DNA from: Panopea generosa
Lineage: Eukaryota > Mollusca > Bivalvia > Adapedonta > Hiatellidae
DNA length: 64,000 nt
NCBI GenBank assembly: GCA_029582155.1
Contig: CM055901.1
Location: forward strand, 26,617,404 to 26,681,403
Direction of reading: 5' to 3'
This document shows, one piece after another, positions 22,170 to 34,275 of this stretch. Both the position numbers and the translations under genes were made by a program. The stretch's first letter is position 1, and each line of letters starts with the position of its first letter. Below the pieces are notes generated by a model. The model worked only from the letters and a program-made list of their open reading frames with translations, ran no database searches and was not told the origin of the DNA.

Positions 22170-22760
22170 AAGAGTCAATGAAAGCACCCATACAATCATT
22201 GAAAGCGTTTCATGAGTTAATATGAAAACTGGGTAAATACGTGTAATTGTACATAACTACGACTATTTGAATACTGTAAATAACCACAAACTGAATAATG
22301 CATCTCATAATATCAATATAATAAACCTGTGATACTTAAACATCTATAATTAAAAGTAATTATTTCTTGAAACGATGACCTGCTAAATTGTTTTGTATAC
22401 GCGATATAAATGACGGAATCTTTTAAAGGGGAAGCAACTATTTTTTACTTATTATTTATAAGTGACATATATGGAGCATTTTCATTACAACTGAACAGAT
22501 TTTTTTCCACCCGAAGAAATAAACATAGCTCTTCCTCCAGCTAATGAATTAACTGCTGACGTGAAATAACATGTTTACACTGGAGATATATGCTTAACCT
22601 CACCAATTTATGTAACCAGTGTTTCAATTAATCCAAATATTCCAAAACATTCTACGTACTCGATAAAGTCAGTGTTATACAATTTATTTCTCTATCGTTC
22701 TATGTTCCAACACAATACATGACTGTTTTTACACTTTTCCGGATATTGGCCTGCACCCTA
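22170..22760. other. No gene recognised
   Basis: AT-rich DNA between SINE family E copies and the ORF1-like fossil. If the fossil had a downstream ORF2 it would lie here on the minus strand; no endonuclease motif was seen. Confidence 0.4.
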
Positions 22761-22764
22761 TAGA

Positions 22765-23330
22765 TTTACGTTAGAGTTAAAGTCATTGGAATTGGTAGTT
22801 GCAGAATTGATACCGGTAATCGGTACATTTATTTTATCAAATTGTTCGGAGGTATCCATTTCATTGGTAGATTCGAGACGATTAAACGCTTTCCGAAATA
22901 CGCAAGAAGTTGTACGATTTCGTATTTGCAGCCGACCGTTGAAAAAGAAACCCGTTTGTCCCTATTCCTTTAGGTACTTAAATGTGTTCTGTTGCCGGCA
23001 TGTCAAATCGTTGCCAACACGAAAACCGTAACTTGTCACGACCGTTTTTAATTATATATTTATCGTCTTCATAAAGAAACGCACTTTAGTCATAGGCGGT
23101 TTATCTTCTTGTGCTTGTCCTACTCTATATGCAATTTTCATATGATCTCTCGACCATTTTTCATCAGGGCTGGCAATTTTCACAATCTTTGTAAATATAT
23201 GATCGTTTAGCTTACTTGGATTCTCGTTTTTTATTTCAGGTAATCCAAAAATTCTCATTGAGTCAGTTTTGAAACGCGTTTTCAGTTTATCTATATAATT
23301 TTCTAGTTAATCTATTAGATTGAGTTTATA
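22765..23330 (-). pseudogene. LINE ORF1-like (RRM) protein fossil
   Basis: Minus-strand frame with a short charged helix (LENYIDKLKTRFKTDSM) followed by RIFGLPEIKNENPSKL, DHMKIAYRVG and KPPMTKVRFF. These are the order and spacing of the RRM-like middle domain of L1-type ORF1 proteins, which coat LINE RNA. After a local frame change the C-terminal part follows: FRVGNDLTCRQQ, KYLKE, a TAG, then GFFFNGRLQIRN and a serine/asparagine-rich tail ending at a stop near 22,765. An alternative frame between 23,020 and 23,070 reads YEDDKYIIKNGRDKLR, which fits the family better, so a frameshift lies there. It stands alone with no recognisable ORF2 nearby, so it is a fragment. Confidence 0.6.
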
Positions 23331-23339
23331 AACATACAA

Positions 23340-24285
23340 TGACACTATAATAGTAATATCTACAAACACATATAAGCAAGAGGGTTGGGTCACAAGTTCT
23401 GCCCACATAAGTTACGGCCTGTCCCTCGTGAAGTACACTAATAATGGCAGTTATATTAATGATAGATTAACAATTTAGATCTTTAATTACGATTCCCCAA
23501 TAGTTTTATGTTATAAGTCCGGGTATAAATACACAAACATGTGCTTATAAAAAGCTTGATGGTGTCCACGAACGACTTGCATGCGAGAATGATTCAAAGG
23601 AAGATAAAAAAATTAACATCAAAATATACATTATAATATCGGGAGGTCATTTTCTTTTAACTGTAAAAAAAACCCACGTTAGTTAGTCACTATTAAACGG
23701 TAAATTGACGTATCATTGCATATTTAAAATTATTGCCGAGTTTGAATAAAGACACATATATATAGCGTAGCATACATGTAATAGTAGATTGCTTTTGATT
23801 TTAAAAATAATTTCGTATTGCCTTATTTACGCAACTCATATAAATTCATGTTGACTTTACCGCCAATCCTTATTTCAGACAATATCATATATCTGTGAAT
23901 TAAAACTGCTTAACATTTGTTGCGTAAATACATGCACTAGTTAAGAGAAATGTCAAATCTCTGGAGTACTACACTCTCTTAATAACATGCAGATATTAAA
24001 CATTGGTTAAGTGATAGAAATAAATGCAAATGTGGTAAATGTTAATATAAATTGCAATCAGTAAAATGTAATATTGCTCTGTTGGTTCTAAAACATTGCC
24101 GATAAACATCATTTCAAGAATTTTAAAAGCTGTAATTTGGTTTAATGCTCGTGGTTTGGTGGCAGACAGACACAGGATCAGTGATCCAGGAGTGTTTTGT
24201 GTTCGAACAAGGCACGAAATTAGCATACGCTCAGCTACATTAATTTTATGCGTTTAAACAAATTGGTGTGTTTTTCAAATATTTT
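23340..24285. other. No gene recognised
   Basis: AT-rich DNA. No repeat shared with the rest of the window was noticed. Confidence 0.4.
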
Positions 24286-24287
24286 GA

Positions 24288-24540
24288 GCCGGGACCAATT
24301 AGCTCAGGCGGTAACGTGTCTGACTATCAATCCAGGGGTCGTGAGCTCGAATCCCCGCCCGGCAACAGTCTCCGTGATGATTGATATACGACATTCGTCT
24401 CATTATCATTCGTCTCTTACTGCTGATTCAAGTGGGAAAGTTATCAGTTACTTGCAGGGTTGGGGTGTACTCGAGCACTGGTTAACTGATCGTCTGTAAA
24501 CCCTCGGTGGCATCAAAATGATGCTAAATATTGAATCAAT
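24288..24540 (+). mobile_element. SINE family A, copy 3 (best copy)
   Basis: The A box (ttagctcaggcggtaacg) and B box (gtgagctcgaatccccgc) are well formed. The body has acagtctccgtgatgattg, gctgattcaagtgggaaag, tactcgagcactggttaac, cgtctgtaaaccctcgg and the tail aaatgatgctaaatattg. Of the three copies this is the closest to a consensus, with the fewest indels. Confidence 0.87.
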
Positions 24541-24544
24541 GAGT

Positions 24545-26630
24545 CGAATCTTTTGTATCCGGAATAATACTTACCTTAAAACCATTTACTTGTATATAAT
24601 TCAATTATTTTATATTCGGGATTTGTTTTGTCGCTGCCAAACAACAATTTTATTACTAATCCATATTATTGCTTTTTACAGCATAAATGTACATACATAA
24701 TGTCATAATCCTCTAATGATGTTTGTTTTGTTTTGAATCAAGTTATTTGAAAAACATTATATACATGTATATTGTTCCCGCGGCAGAACAAGCGAATCTG
24801 ATTGATTTGACCGATTTGTATGTCCAAGTAGGACTACAATAATACCCTGGCCAACATTGTAACGCATTTAGGAACCTATTAAATGAGTCACGTGATTTCA
24901 ATTTGATCAGCCATATTGGTTACATCTTGTTGGTTGTGGTGTTTTTATTCTTGTTATAGTATTACTGGTGGAAAGTTTATTATAAGAATTTGTGAATGGA
25001 TGTGTGATGCAATTGGATAAATATTGTTGCGTCAGTAAAACTTGGGATTAACTATAAAACCGTAAAGAATCCAACACACACTTAATGCAGAATCAAGTAT
25101 ATATAGCCACAGAAGCTATCGAGTATATATTCGCGTAACATCATGTGTATCGTTTATGTGTATATTAACCTGAGAATATATGTGTTCAACACCAATCGTA
25201 TCAACCACGTACCTTTCATAACGAATCAAAATCTAATAATTATAATTAATATTATATTTCTCTTTTGAACTGTTTTTTTTTTAAACTTCACTGATGTTTT
25301 TACTAAAACATATTTCATTGCGATTTAAAGAACAAAAATTGGACTATTCCAACATTTGGTTCAATTATACTCATACAAATAAACAACATATTGAGTATGG
25401 TAGTTGCAAAGAAGCCTCAAGTTTTTATCATTTTTCATAATTTAGACCAATATCCCATTATACAACATAATGCATAATGAAATAATTCAGGATTGACACT
25501 ATTCTTGAAAGGTTGAACAAAAATATGTTTACGTTGTTTATATACTGTCTAATAATGATGTTCTTATTTCAAAAGCTTTACATAAAAAATTACCAAAAGA
25601 AATTATTGCATTTGCATAATTATTTGAATACAAAATTGTTTAAAACTTTTGTAAACTTATATAAAATAACCATTCACGATCAAAGTAGATTTCACGTAAA
25701 GAACCTTATGCATTACCCTAATAATAGAAATGGAATTCATTTTCATTGACCGAATTTTTTCTTTTTTTACAAAGTTCACATATCTAATTCCTCTCGTTCC
25801 TGATATGTCTACCAGTTTCTACCATTAGGGAAAGGCTTTAACATCTGAAATTAGCTCAGATGAGTTTATAACTAAAATACTTATCAACATGATACGTTTC
25901 GACATCTAAAACTGATTTAAAATGGATATAACGGTGAGCTTTTCATGAAAGATGCAAATTGTTGTGTTTAATCATCTTTCAAACGTTGAGAAATGCAAAT
26001 CAAAAACCCACTAGTAAATAACATATTTTTATATAAAACCACCATTTTTGAGTATCTGTTCTACATTAGCATAAGTCCCACATATTGTTTGCAGAAACGA
26101 ATATGCATATTTTCTACCTTTTATGAGAAATCATATCGCCAACTTTTAGACACTTAACACAGCATAGGTTTAACCATGCTATCTAAATATTTAAGTATAT
26201 CAGTAGGATGGAAAATGTTCTGTTGATATCTAGAACAAATACATTTGTTGGAAAGGGGAATACCTTAGAGACTGCATTGTTTAGCAAATGTGAACAGGTG
26301 TGTCACACAAGTCATTAGATTCCAAATAAATATTGTTTAACGCTTTACATGATGTACGTTCTATATCGATTGTTTTGCAGCAAGTATGTATATATATATA
26401 TAATATAAATCCAAGGGTTTTATCAATTATCAACTTAATTAAAAGACAGTTTGCATGTGATAAGTATAATAACCTCATTTCACACTAAATATTATTAACC
26501 ACAAATATTCTAAAGTACATGCTATGCTTCATTTTTGTCCATTGAGAGCAATATAAATTGAAATATTAAAATAGAGACTTTTGTTTAAGATCAGGTTAAA
26601 TCTCACCAGAGGCGTCTACTGCTATAGACA
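24545..26630. other. No gene recognised; one family H fragment
   Basis: AT-rich DNA. A partial family H match lies at about 24,850-24,940 (acgcatttaggaacctatt, aatgagtcacgtgatttc, aatttgatc). A small (TA) tract sits near 26,390. No coding domain. Confidence 0.4.
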
Positions 26631-26635
26631 GTCAA

Positions 26636-28995
26636 AGGCAGTGACTATTGTTGTCATTGGCGTTATGTAGCGGTGATTTGTAGTTACACATGTCATTGGC
26701 GTTATGTAGCGGTGATTTGTAGTTACACATGTCATTGGCGTTATGTAGCAGTGATTTGTAGCTACAGATGCCATTGGCATTATGTGGCAGTGTTTTGTAG
26801 TTACAGATGCCATTGGCATTATGTAGCAGTGATTTGTATTACAGATGCCATTGGCGTTATGTAGCAACGATTTGTAATTACAGATGTCATTGGCGTTATG
26901 TAGCAGTGATTTGTAGTTTCAGATGCCATTTGCGTTATGTAGCAGTGATTTGTAAATTCAGATGCCATTGGCATTATGTAGCAGTAAATTGTAGTTACAG
27001 ATGCAGTTGGCGTTATGTAGCAATGATTTGTAGTTACACATGCCATGTGCGTTATGTAGCAGTGATTTGTAATGACAAATGCCATTGGCGTTATGTAGCA
27101 GTGATTTGTAAATGCATATGCCATTGGCATTATGTAGCAGTGAATTGTAGTTACAGATGCCATTGGCGTTATGTAGCAATGATTTGTAGTTACACATGCC
27201 ATTGGCGTTATGTAGCAGTGATTTGTAATGACAAATGCCATTAACATTATGTAGCAGTGATTTGTAGTAACAGTTGCTAAATGGCGTTATGAAGCAGTGA
27301 TTTGTAGATACAAATATCATTGGCGTTATGTAGCAGTGATTTGTAGTTACAGATGCCGAATGGCGTTATGTAGCAGTGATTTGTAGTATCAAATGCCATT
27401 GGAGTTATTTAGCAGTGATTTGTAGTTACAGATGCCAAATGGCGTTATGTAGCAGTGATTTGTAGATACAAATGCCATTGGAGTTATGTAGCAGAAATTT
27501 GTAGTTGCAAATGCCATTGGCGTTATGCAGCAATGGTTTGTAGTTAAGGATGCCAAATGGGGTGATGTAGCAGTGATTTGTAGATACAGATATCATTGGC
27601 GTTATGTATCAGTGATATGCAGTTACAGATGCCATTGGTGTTAAGTAGCAGTGTTTTGTAGTTACAAATGCCATTGGTGTTAAGTAGCAGTGATTTGTAG
27701 TTACAAATGCCATTGGTTTTATGTAGCAGTGATTTGTAGTAACGGACGCCCAGTAGCGTTATGTAGTAGTGATTTGTAGATACAAATATCATTGGCGTTA
27801 TGTATCAGTGATATGCAGTTACAGATGCCATTGGTGTTAAGTAGCAGTGTTTTGTAGTTACAAATGCCATTGGTGTTAAATAGCAGTGATTTGTAGTTAC
27901 AAATGCCATTGGTTTTATGTAGCAGTGATTTGTAGTAACGGATGCCCAGTAGCGTTATGTAGTAGTGATTTGTAGATACAAATATCATTGGCGTTATGTA
28001 GCAGTGATTTGTAGTTACAGATGCCATTGGCGTTATGTAGCAGTGATTTGTAGTTACACATGCCATTGGCGTTATGTAGCAGTGTTTTGTAGTTACAGAT
28101 GCCACTGGTGTTATTTAGCAGTGATTTGTAGTTACAGATGCCATTGGCGTTATGTAGCAGTGATTTGTAGTTACAATGCCATTGGAGTTATGTAGCAGTG
28201 ATTTGTAGTTACAAATATCATTGGAGTTATGTAGCAGTGATTTGTAGATACAATTATCATTGGCATTATGTAGCAGTGACTTGTAGCTACAAATGCCGTT
28301 GGAGTTATGTAGCAGTGATTTGTAGTTACAATTGTCAAATGGCATTATGTAGCAGTGATTTGTAGATACAAATGCCATTCGAGTTATCTAGCAGTGATTT
28401 GTAGTTACAAATACCATTGGCGTTATGTAGCAATCAGTGATTTGTAGTTACAGATGCCAAATGGCACTATGTAGCAGCGATTTGTAGATACAAATGCCAT
28501 TGGAGTTATCTAGCAATGATTTTTAGTTACAAATGCCATTGGAGTTATCTAGCAATGGTTTGTAATTACAAATGTCATTGGTGTTATGTAGCAGTGATTT
28601 GTAGTTACAACTATCATTGGAATTATGTATCAGTGATTTGTAGATACACATGCCATTGAAGTTATGTAGCAGTGATTTGCAGTTACAGATGTCATTGGCG
28701 TTATGTAGCAGTGATTTATAGTTACAGATGTCATTGGCGTTATGTAGCAGTGATTTATAGTTACAAATATTATTGAAGTTGTGTAGCAGTGATTTGTGCT
28801 TCAAATGCAATTGGCGTTATGTAGCAGTGATTTGTAGTTACAAATGACATTGGAGTTATGTAACAGCGATTTATAGTTACAGATGTGATTGGCAATTAAC
28901 GTTTTGTAGCAGTGATTTGTAGTTACATATGTCATTGGCGTAATGTAGCAGTGGTTTGTAATTACAGATGTCACTGGCGTTATGTAGCTGTGACT
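26636..28995. repeat. Minisatellite, 39-bp unit, about 60 copies
   Basis: The unit is close to gttatgtagcagtgatttg followed by tagttacagatgccattggc, 39 bases. Because 39 is divisible by three and the unit lacks stops in several frames, open frames run on both strands (repeats of CSYRCHWRYVAVI on plus), but small indels break them often and no start context or unique domain is attached. There is higher-order structure: a block of about 196 bases around gatatgcagttacagatg and acgcccagtagcg (27,590-27,784) recurs at 27,786-27,980. A block of about 156 bases, marked by aaattgtag or gaattgtag, is repeated between about 26,970 and 27,250. Confidence 0.95.
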
Positions 28996-28999
28996 CACG

Positions 29000-29384
29000 T
29001 GACTCGAATATTGGTATTGGTAACAATTTTACTTTTACCGTCAATTCTTTTACCAAAAAATGTTTTGTATTATTTTAAACATTCAAATGCCTAACATTTA
29101 TATCAAAACAATATCAAACTCAGGCAAATAACGCTGGCAATTACAAATAATAAACATAGTTAATGTGGCTGTAATAAAGGCAAAATGTAATTTTAACGAT
29201 TGTTACTTTGGATTGCAAATATAAAAAATGTTTTGTTCTGCTTGTATTTATGACAGTTTTAAAACGGAAATTAAACTTCGTCAATTTATGCTTTTTGATG
29301 AATTTTTGATATTTCTCAGTGGATTATCCATTGTTTCAAACAGTGAAATTATGAAAAAAATAAATTTAAAAAAAAGTTGATAAA

Positions 29385-29388
<4 letters not shown>
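29000..29388. other. No feature recognised
   Basis: AT-rich spacer between the 39-bp array and the TA tract. Confidence 0.4.

Positions 29389-29443
<55 letters not shown>
29389..29443. repeat. (TA)n tract, ~27 copies
   Basis: Perfect TA dinucleotide run, capable of cruciform extrusion. Confidence 0.98.
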
Positions 29444-29445
<2 letters not shown>

Positions 29446-29449
29446 ACTT

Positions 29450-30105
29450 TATTGTTTTTATAATCCAATATATAATGGCGAATTGAGGTTAAAATAAACA
29501 AAATTATATGTAAATATGTATTATATAAAAAATGTTGTTTTTTTGGTGAAAGATCGAATGATATTTTACCTCGTGATCACTAAATATGTTATTCTCACTC
29601 GTGGCTTACACAAACAAATATCGTCTATTTATGACAGTGTAATGTTCTCTGAATCAAAGATGAGTTAATATTTTGTAGAACAAATATATTTATTGTTATT
29701 TTCTTTGAAGTTTCCGATGTCTCTTTTTGTAAGACAATACAATTCTGAGCTCGACGGTGTTACTTTAATGTTTGATGTTGATTTTACAATGTCGGTATTG
29801 TTATAACATTCCATTCATGTCGCTGTACTGGAATACATCATACAAATTAAAGTTAATATTTCAAGTATTTCATATTGAATTTTGTAAAAGGATTGATTTG
29901 ACAGCTTAAAATGGTCTCAAAAAAATGTCGTATTCGTAAAGCTCTCTTTTCTATAATGTGTCTGTATTCTTTATTATATTATCGTTCTATAAAGGATTAT
30001 AAATTTTCAATTATACTATTTATTCTTTTCATAAAATATTGGAACATAAACTATTATGATTCCAGCCTTTCATTTTCAGTATTTCAATATACATTCATAT
30101 ATGTG
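29450..30105. other. No gene recognised
   Basis: AT-rich DNA. The ATG at 29,911 opens a frame that continues through the following microsatellite; only about 60 codons precede the repeat and they show no domain. Confidence 0.4.
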
Positions 30106-30109
30106 TGCG

Positions 30110-30479
30110 TGTATGTATGTATGTATGTATGTATGTATGTATGTATGTATGTATGTATGTATGTATGTATGTATGTATGTATGTATGTATGTATGTATGT
30201 ATGTATGTATGTATGTATGTATGTATGTATGTATGTATGTATGTATGTATGTATGTATGTATGTATGTATGTATGTATGTATGTATGTATGTATGTATGT
30301 ATGTATGTATGTATGTATGTATGTATGTATGTATGTATGTATGTATGTATGTATGTATGTATGTATGTATGTATGTATGTATGTATGTATGTATGTATGT
30401 ATGTATGTATGTATGTATGTATGTATGTATGTATGTATGTATGTATGCATGCATGCATGTGTATCGGGGGGGGGGGGGG
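30110..30479. repeat. (ATGT)n microsatellite, ~84 copies, ending in a G14 run
   Basis: A pure TATG/ATGT run of about 335 bases passes into four ATGC units, then gtatc and 14 consecutive guanines (30,466-30,479). Frames of Met-Tyr-Val-Cys or Ile-His-Thr-Tyr repeats on both strands are artefacts. Purity over this length suggests recent expansion. Confidence 0.98.
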
Positions 30480-30724
30480 TCTGAAAAAAAGCGAAAGCTA
30501 CTTTATACTGTACTGCACGTGCTTTCATTATTTACGATATTTAGTCACATGTTGCGGCCGCCGGTACGCAAAGCCAAAGGAAATTATTAATGTACACAAC
30601 GTGTTAAATTATGCTGTAAGCATAAAACAGCAAAGTGAATTTAAACTGGATATATTATAATAGTGAATTTCGACTTGGATTATTGGCAGTATGTGAGTAA
30701 ATTAAACTAGAGCTATCACTGAAG

Positions 30725-31365
30725 GTGATGAATACCCCCGAACGCCGCCATGACAGAAAATGGTTTACCATTGTATGAAGTTTGATGAAATTCCATCCAG
30801 TACTTTAAAGGTAATGCTCCGGACAAGGGAAATATATCAAAGGGCAATAACTCTGTAATTAGCAAGAATAGAGTTATGTTTCCTGTTCACTGCACTTCAT
30901 GTCATTATATTTTACCATTGTATGAAGTTTGATGAAATTCCATCCAGTACTTTAAAAGTAATGCTCCGGACAAGGGAAATATATCAAAGGGCAATAACTC
31001 TGTAATTAGTAAGAATAGAGTTATGTTTCTTGTACACTGTATTTCCTCTCATTATATTCTACCATTGTATGAAGCTTGGTGAAATTCCATCCGGTACTTT
31101 TCAAGTTATGCTCCGGACAAGAAAAATATCAAAGGGCAATAACTCTGTAATTAGCAAGAACAGAGTTATGTTTCTTGTACACTGCACTTCCTCTCATTAT
31201 ATTCTACCATTGTATGACGTTTGATGAAATTCCATCCAGTACTTTTCAAGTGATGCTCCGGACAAGGAAAATTGCAACGGACAGACCGACCGACAGACCG
31301 ACAGACCGACCACAGGGTGACTCCAATATACCCCCTCAAACTTTGTTTGTCGGGGGTATAATTAC
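30725..31365 (+). mobile_element. Helentron/pearl-like non-autonomous element
   Basis: Core units starting taccattgtatgaagtttg occur at 30,766, 30,913, 31,060 and 31,205 (periods 147, 147, 145). Each carries gaaattccatccagtactt, atgctccggacaag and caaagggcaataactctg. They are followed by an (ACAG/ACCG)n tract at about 31,278-31,312 and a unique right flank. That flank ends in a perfect 9-base hairpin: tataccccc (31,327-31,335) and gggggtata (31,352-31,360) with a 16-base loop. The left edge has atacccccg (30,732-30,740), the complement of cgggggtat (31,351-31,359). Core repeats, an ACYG microsatellite and a terminal hairpin are the known layout of bivalve pearl elements, which are regarded as Helitron/Helentron relatives. 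Assignment is by architecture only. Confidence 0.72.
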
Positions 31366-31381
31366 TGTGTAAAATGATTAT

Positions 31382-32430
31382 TTAAACGTATGACGTAAAG
31401 GATTGATTAAATCTACATAACTCGGTCAGACTTTCACTTTTCAACATCACGAAGTAAACATATTTCAAATAATCAAGTTTAATTAACAGTTTTGAATTTT
31501 GTGTTATGAATAATGATAATATATTTTTCAATACCGAAGTTATTCTTAATGTTTTTTGTGTAATTAATTTAGGCGAAACCATTAATGTAGCATACCGTGT
31601 TTGATAATGTTGATCGTAGACACTTGTTATCAATTTAGAAAACTGCAATTTAGAAATCCTATTTTGATGCCATGAATAATAAAACCTTAGATCGTTTAAT
31701 ATGTCTGTAACCCCCATTGCCCATGACGAGTGGATATTACTATAGATTTGATAGTTGAATATTATTTATATCAATATACCAGGTCGAGATATGATCCTAT
31801 ACCAGAACTTTATTATAATTTCTTTTCTGGCTACAATTAAAGGAACCTTTCCTAATTCTCAATAAACAGCAGGAAGTGGAGTTTGAGTTCTTACTTTTAA
31901 AATTTGCTTTAAAAATTTAAGATACAGTATTTCAATATCTTGTACTGCATGAAATCCCCACACTTCAGAGCCATAATTTAATATAGGCAGTATCATACTG
32001 TCAAAGTTTTATTTTCTCAGTCATGTTCAGTGCGACAATATCAAACAACGAGTTAAGAATAAATGTAGCTTTTAGAGCTTGATCTGCTAGCGTTCTCTGT
32101 GTTTGGTGAAATGTTCCATTTGCCGATAAGTTAAATCCTAAGTAAGTTAATTTAGTGACATTAGTTAGCTTAACATTACCATAATAGAGCTCGGTATTAT
32201 CTCTTTGTGTACCCATTTGACATACCATGATAACTGTTTTACTTGTATTTACCGTTATATTCCACGTTATACAATAACTATTTAATTTATTAAGCATGAA
32301 TTGTAATCCGGAAGCAAAATACGAAAAAAGAACTGTGTCATCAGGAAATAATAGTAGAAATATTTGTAGGTCATTAACTGGGATAGTATTTGCATTATCA
32401 TCTTAGATATGTTCAGCAAGATCGTTGAAA
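31382..32430 (-). pseudogene. Non-LTR reverse transcriptase fossil
   Basis: On the minus strand the fragment begins inside the RT palm with FPDDTVLFSYF, where the usual F/YADD box has Pro for Ala. It continues GLQFMLNKLNSYC, NTSKTVIMVCQ, LTYLGFNLSANGTFHQ and ADQALKATFILN. After a frameshift at about 32,010 it reads MILPILNYGSEVWGFH and LKQILKVRTQTPLPAVY, then a TGA, ELGKVPLIVARKEI. Further down (31,382-31,717) a block with DILNDLRFYYSWHQN and DQHYQTRYATLMVSPKL matches the C-terminal region of the same LINE type, related in layout to the fossil at 6.1-6.5 kb. The 5' half of RT and the endonuclease are missing. Dead. Confidence 0.8.
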
Positions 32431-32504
32431 AATAATAAATATATTAACGAATGAATCTTTTTCGTGTTTGGAAGGATTACGTTCAAGTGTATAGGACATG
32501 AGTA

Positions 32505-33205
32505 TCATGTGTAGTATAATGGTAAACTACAAACACTGATGTTGTTTGCATAGTAAAATGGTAAACTACAAACACTGATGTTGTTTGCATAGTAAAATGG
32601 TAAACTACAAACACTGATTTTGTTTGCATAGTAAAATGGGAAACTACAAACACTGATGTTGTTTGCACTGTAAAATGGTAAACTACAAACACTGATGTTG
32701 TTTGCTTAGTAAAATGGTAAACTACAAACACTGATGTTGTTTGCATAGTAAAATGGTAAACTACAAACACTGATGTTGTTTGCATAGTAAAATGGGAAAC
32801 TACAAACACTGATGTTGTTTGCTTAGTAAAATGGTAAACTACAAACACTGATGTTGTTTGCATAGTAAAATGGTAAACTACAAACACTGATGTTGTTTGC
32901 ATAGTAAAATGGGAAACTACAAACACTGATGTTGTTTGCACTGTAAAATGGTAAACTACAAACACTGATGTTGTTTGCATAGTAAAATGGTAAACTACAA
33001 ACACTGATGTTGTTTGCATAGTAAAATGGTAAACTACAAACACTGATGTTGTTTGCATAGTAAAATGGGAAACTACAAACACTGATGTTGTTTGCATAGT
33101 ATAATGGTAAGCTACAAACACTGATATTGTTTGCATATATTGTATTATGGTAAACTATCAACACTGATGTTGTTTCCATAGTATAATGGTAAACTACAAA
33201 CACTA
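32505..33205. repeat. Minisatellite, 39-bp unit, about 18 copies
   Basis: The unit is gtaaaatggtaaactacaa followed by acactgatgttgtttgcata. Most copies are exactly 39 bases, so the minus strand keeps an open frame of 217 codons (TMQTTSVFVVYHF repeats), with no unique domain attached. Variants (ggtaaac versus gggaaac; catag, cactg or cttag) occur in a semi-regular order that suggests 3- to 4-unit higher-order copying. The rightmost units are degenerate. Confidence 0.95.
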
Positions 33206-33209
33206 AATA

Positions 33210-34060
33210 TGTTGCTTTCGGATAGTATGTATCGTCGAATCAAATAGAACAGAGATCATTTCAGGTAGAATGTTGTATTTTCACCAGCTGTGTGGTCAGT
33301 GAGTGAATTGTTTAATACATGTGTATCGTCAAGGTACCATTATTCATCATTATTGCAGCATCATAATGCAGTGTCTACAAATCAGACATAGGCGTGATAT
33401 GTCTGCAATCATGTTATACAATACCGCTGTGTGAATACACCAGTCATTTAGATCCAGCCAAGCATGCTGTGATTAGTTTTAATTATCTGGTCACACAAGG
33501 CCTAGTGGCAAATTTCGCAATCATTCAATTCCTCGATCTGATGGAGCGATACTGTTGATTTGTAATTACGATTTCCCAGTGGCATTCTGCCATTAATTTA
33601 AGGAAGAATAAACGGATATTAGATTTTGTAAAAAAACTTCAAAGTTTCAAACTATAAAATACTTAAAACGATCAACATCAAATAACTGGGATAAATGAGT
33701 GTAATTGAAAAATACCTTATCTGGCCCCAGTTTCAGTTTGAGATTTTCCTCAACTTAAATTTTTGAAATGTTATAACTTCACCTAATTTGATCACTTTGC
33801 ACGTAATACTTTACCAATTAGTAAAAATTTGTTCTGACTTCAACTATGTGTGGTCGTTTAATAGATTATTTTGAAGAAAAAAAAGGAAAATCTCACCTTG
33901 AGACTTGTAATGAAACCGGGTTCTGGTAATCAGTGTATCTTAAACAATGAAATGAATATGCTGATAATGTTGTAGTCTTATATTGTAAAGCTTAATCAGT
34001 ATTTTTTTAAAATTTGAAATTGGTTAAAAACATTTTTTTTCAAGTCGAACAAGTCGGTAT
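33210..34060. other. No gene recognised
   Basis: AT-rich spacer. Nothing repeated or coding could be supported. Confidence 0.4.
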
Positions 34061-34061
34061 A

Positions 34062-34275
34062 TACTCACTGACCATGTATTGCGAAAAGGATATATATTCA
34101 AACACGCCAAAAATAACATATTGAATATGGATTTCCTAACTTGGGCTTCGCGCCTATGTTAGACTAAAATAGATTTCTCGATTAAAATTGCAATATATTT
34201 TTATGACGTATTAAATGCGTGGCATGATTATATCATTATTTCTATTTGATCCGTTATTCCGGTTAGCACGTTACG
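34062..34275 (+). repeat. Dispersed repeat family H, copy 2
   Basis: Same block order as 17,975-18,200: tactcactgaccatgtattg, acgccaaaaataacatattg, tcctaacttgggct, tatgttagactaaaataga, gcaatatatttttatgacg and tattaaatgcgtgg. About 75-80% similar by eye. Confidence 0.68.

Noticed and set aside
22786..23031. 81-codon plus-strand frame
   Set aside because: It lies opposite the ORF1-like fossil on minus, which explains its base composition.
26636..28995. CRISPR-like array
   Set aside because: Units are contiguous with no spacers; it is a minisatellite in animal DNA, not a repeat-spacer array.
29911..30660. 249-codon frame through the ATGT tract
   Set aside because: All but the first and last ~60 codons are Met-Tyr-Val-Cys repeats made by the microsatellite; equally long frames exist on the opposite strand.
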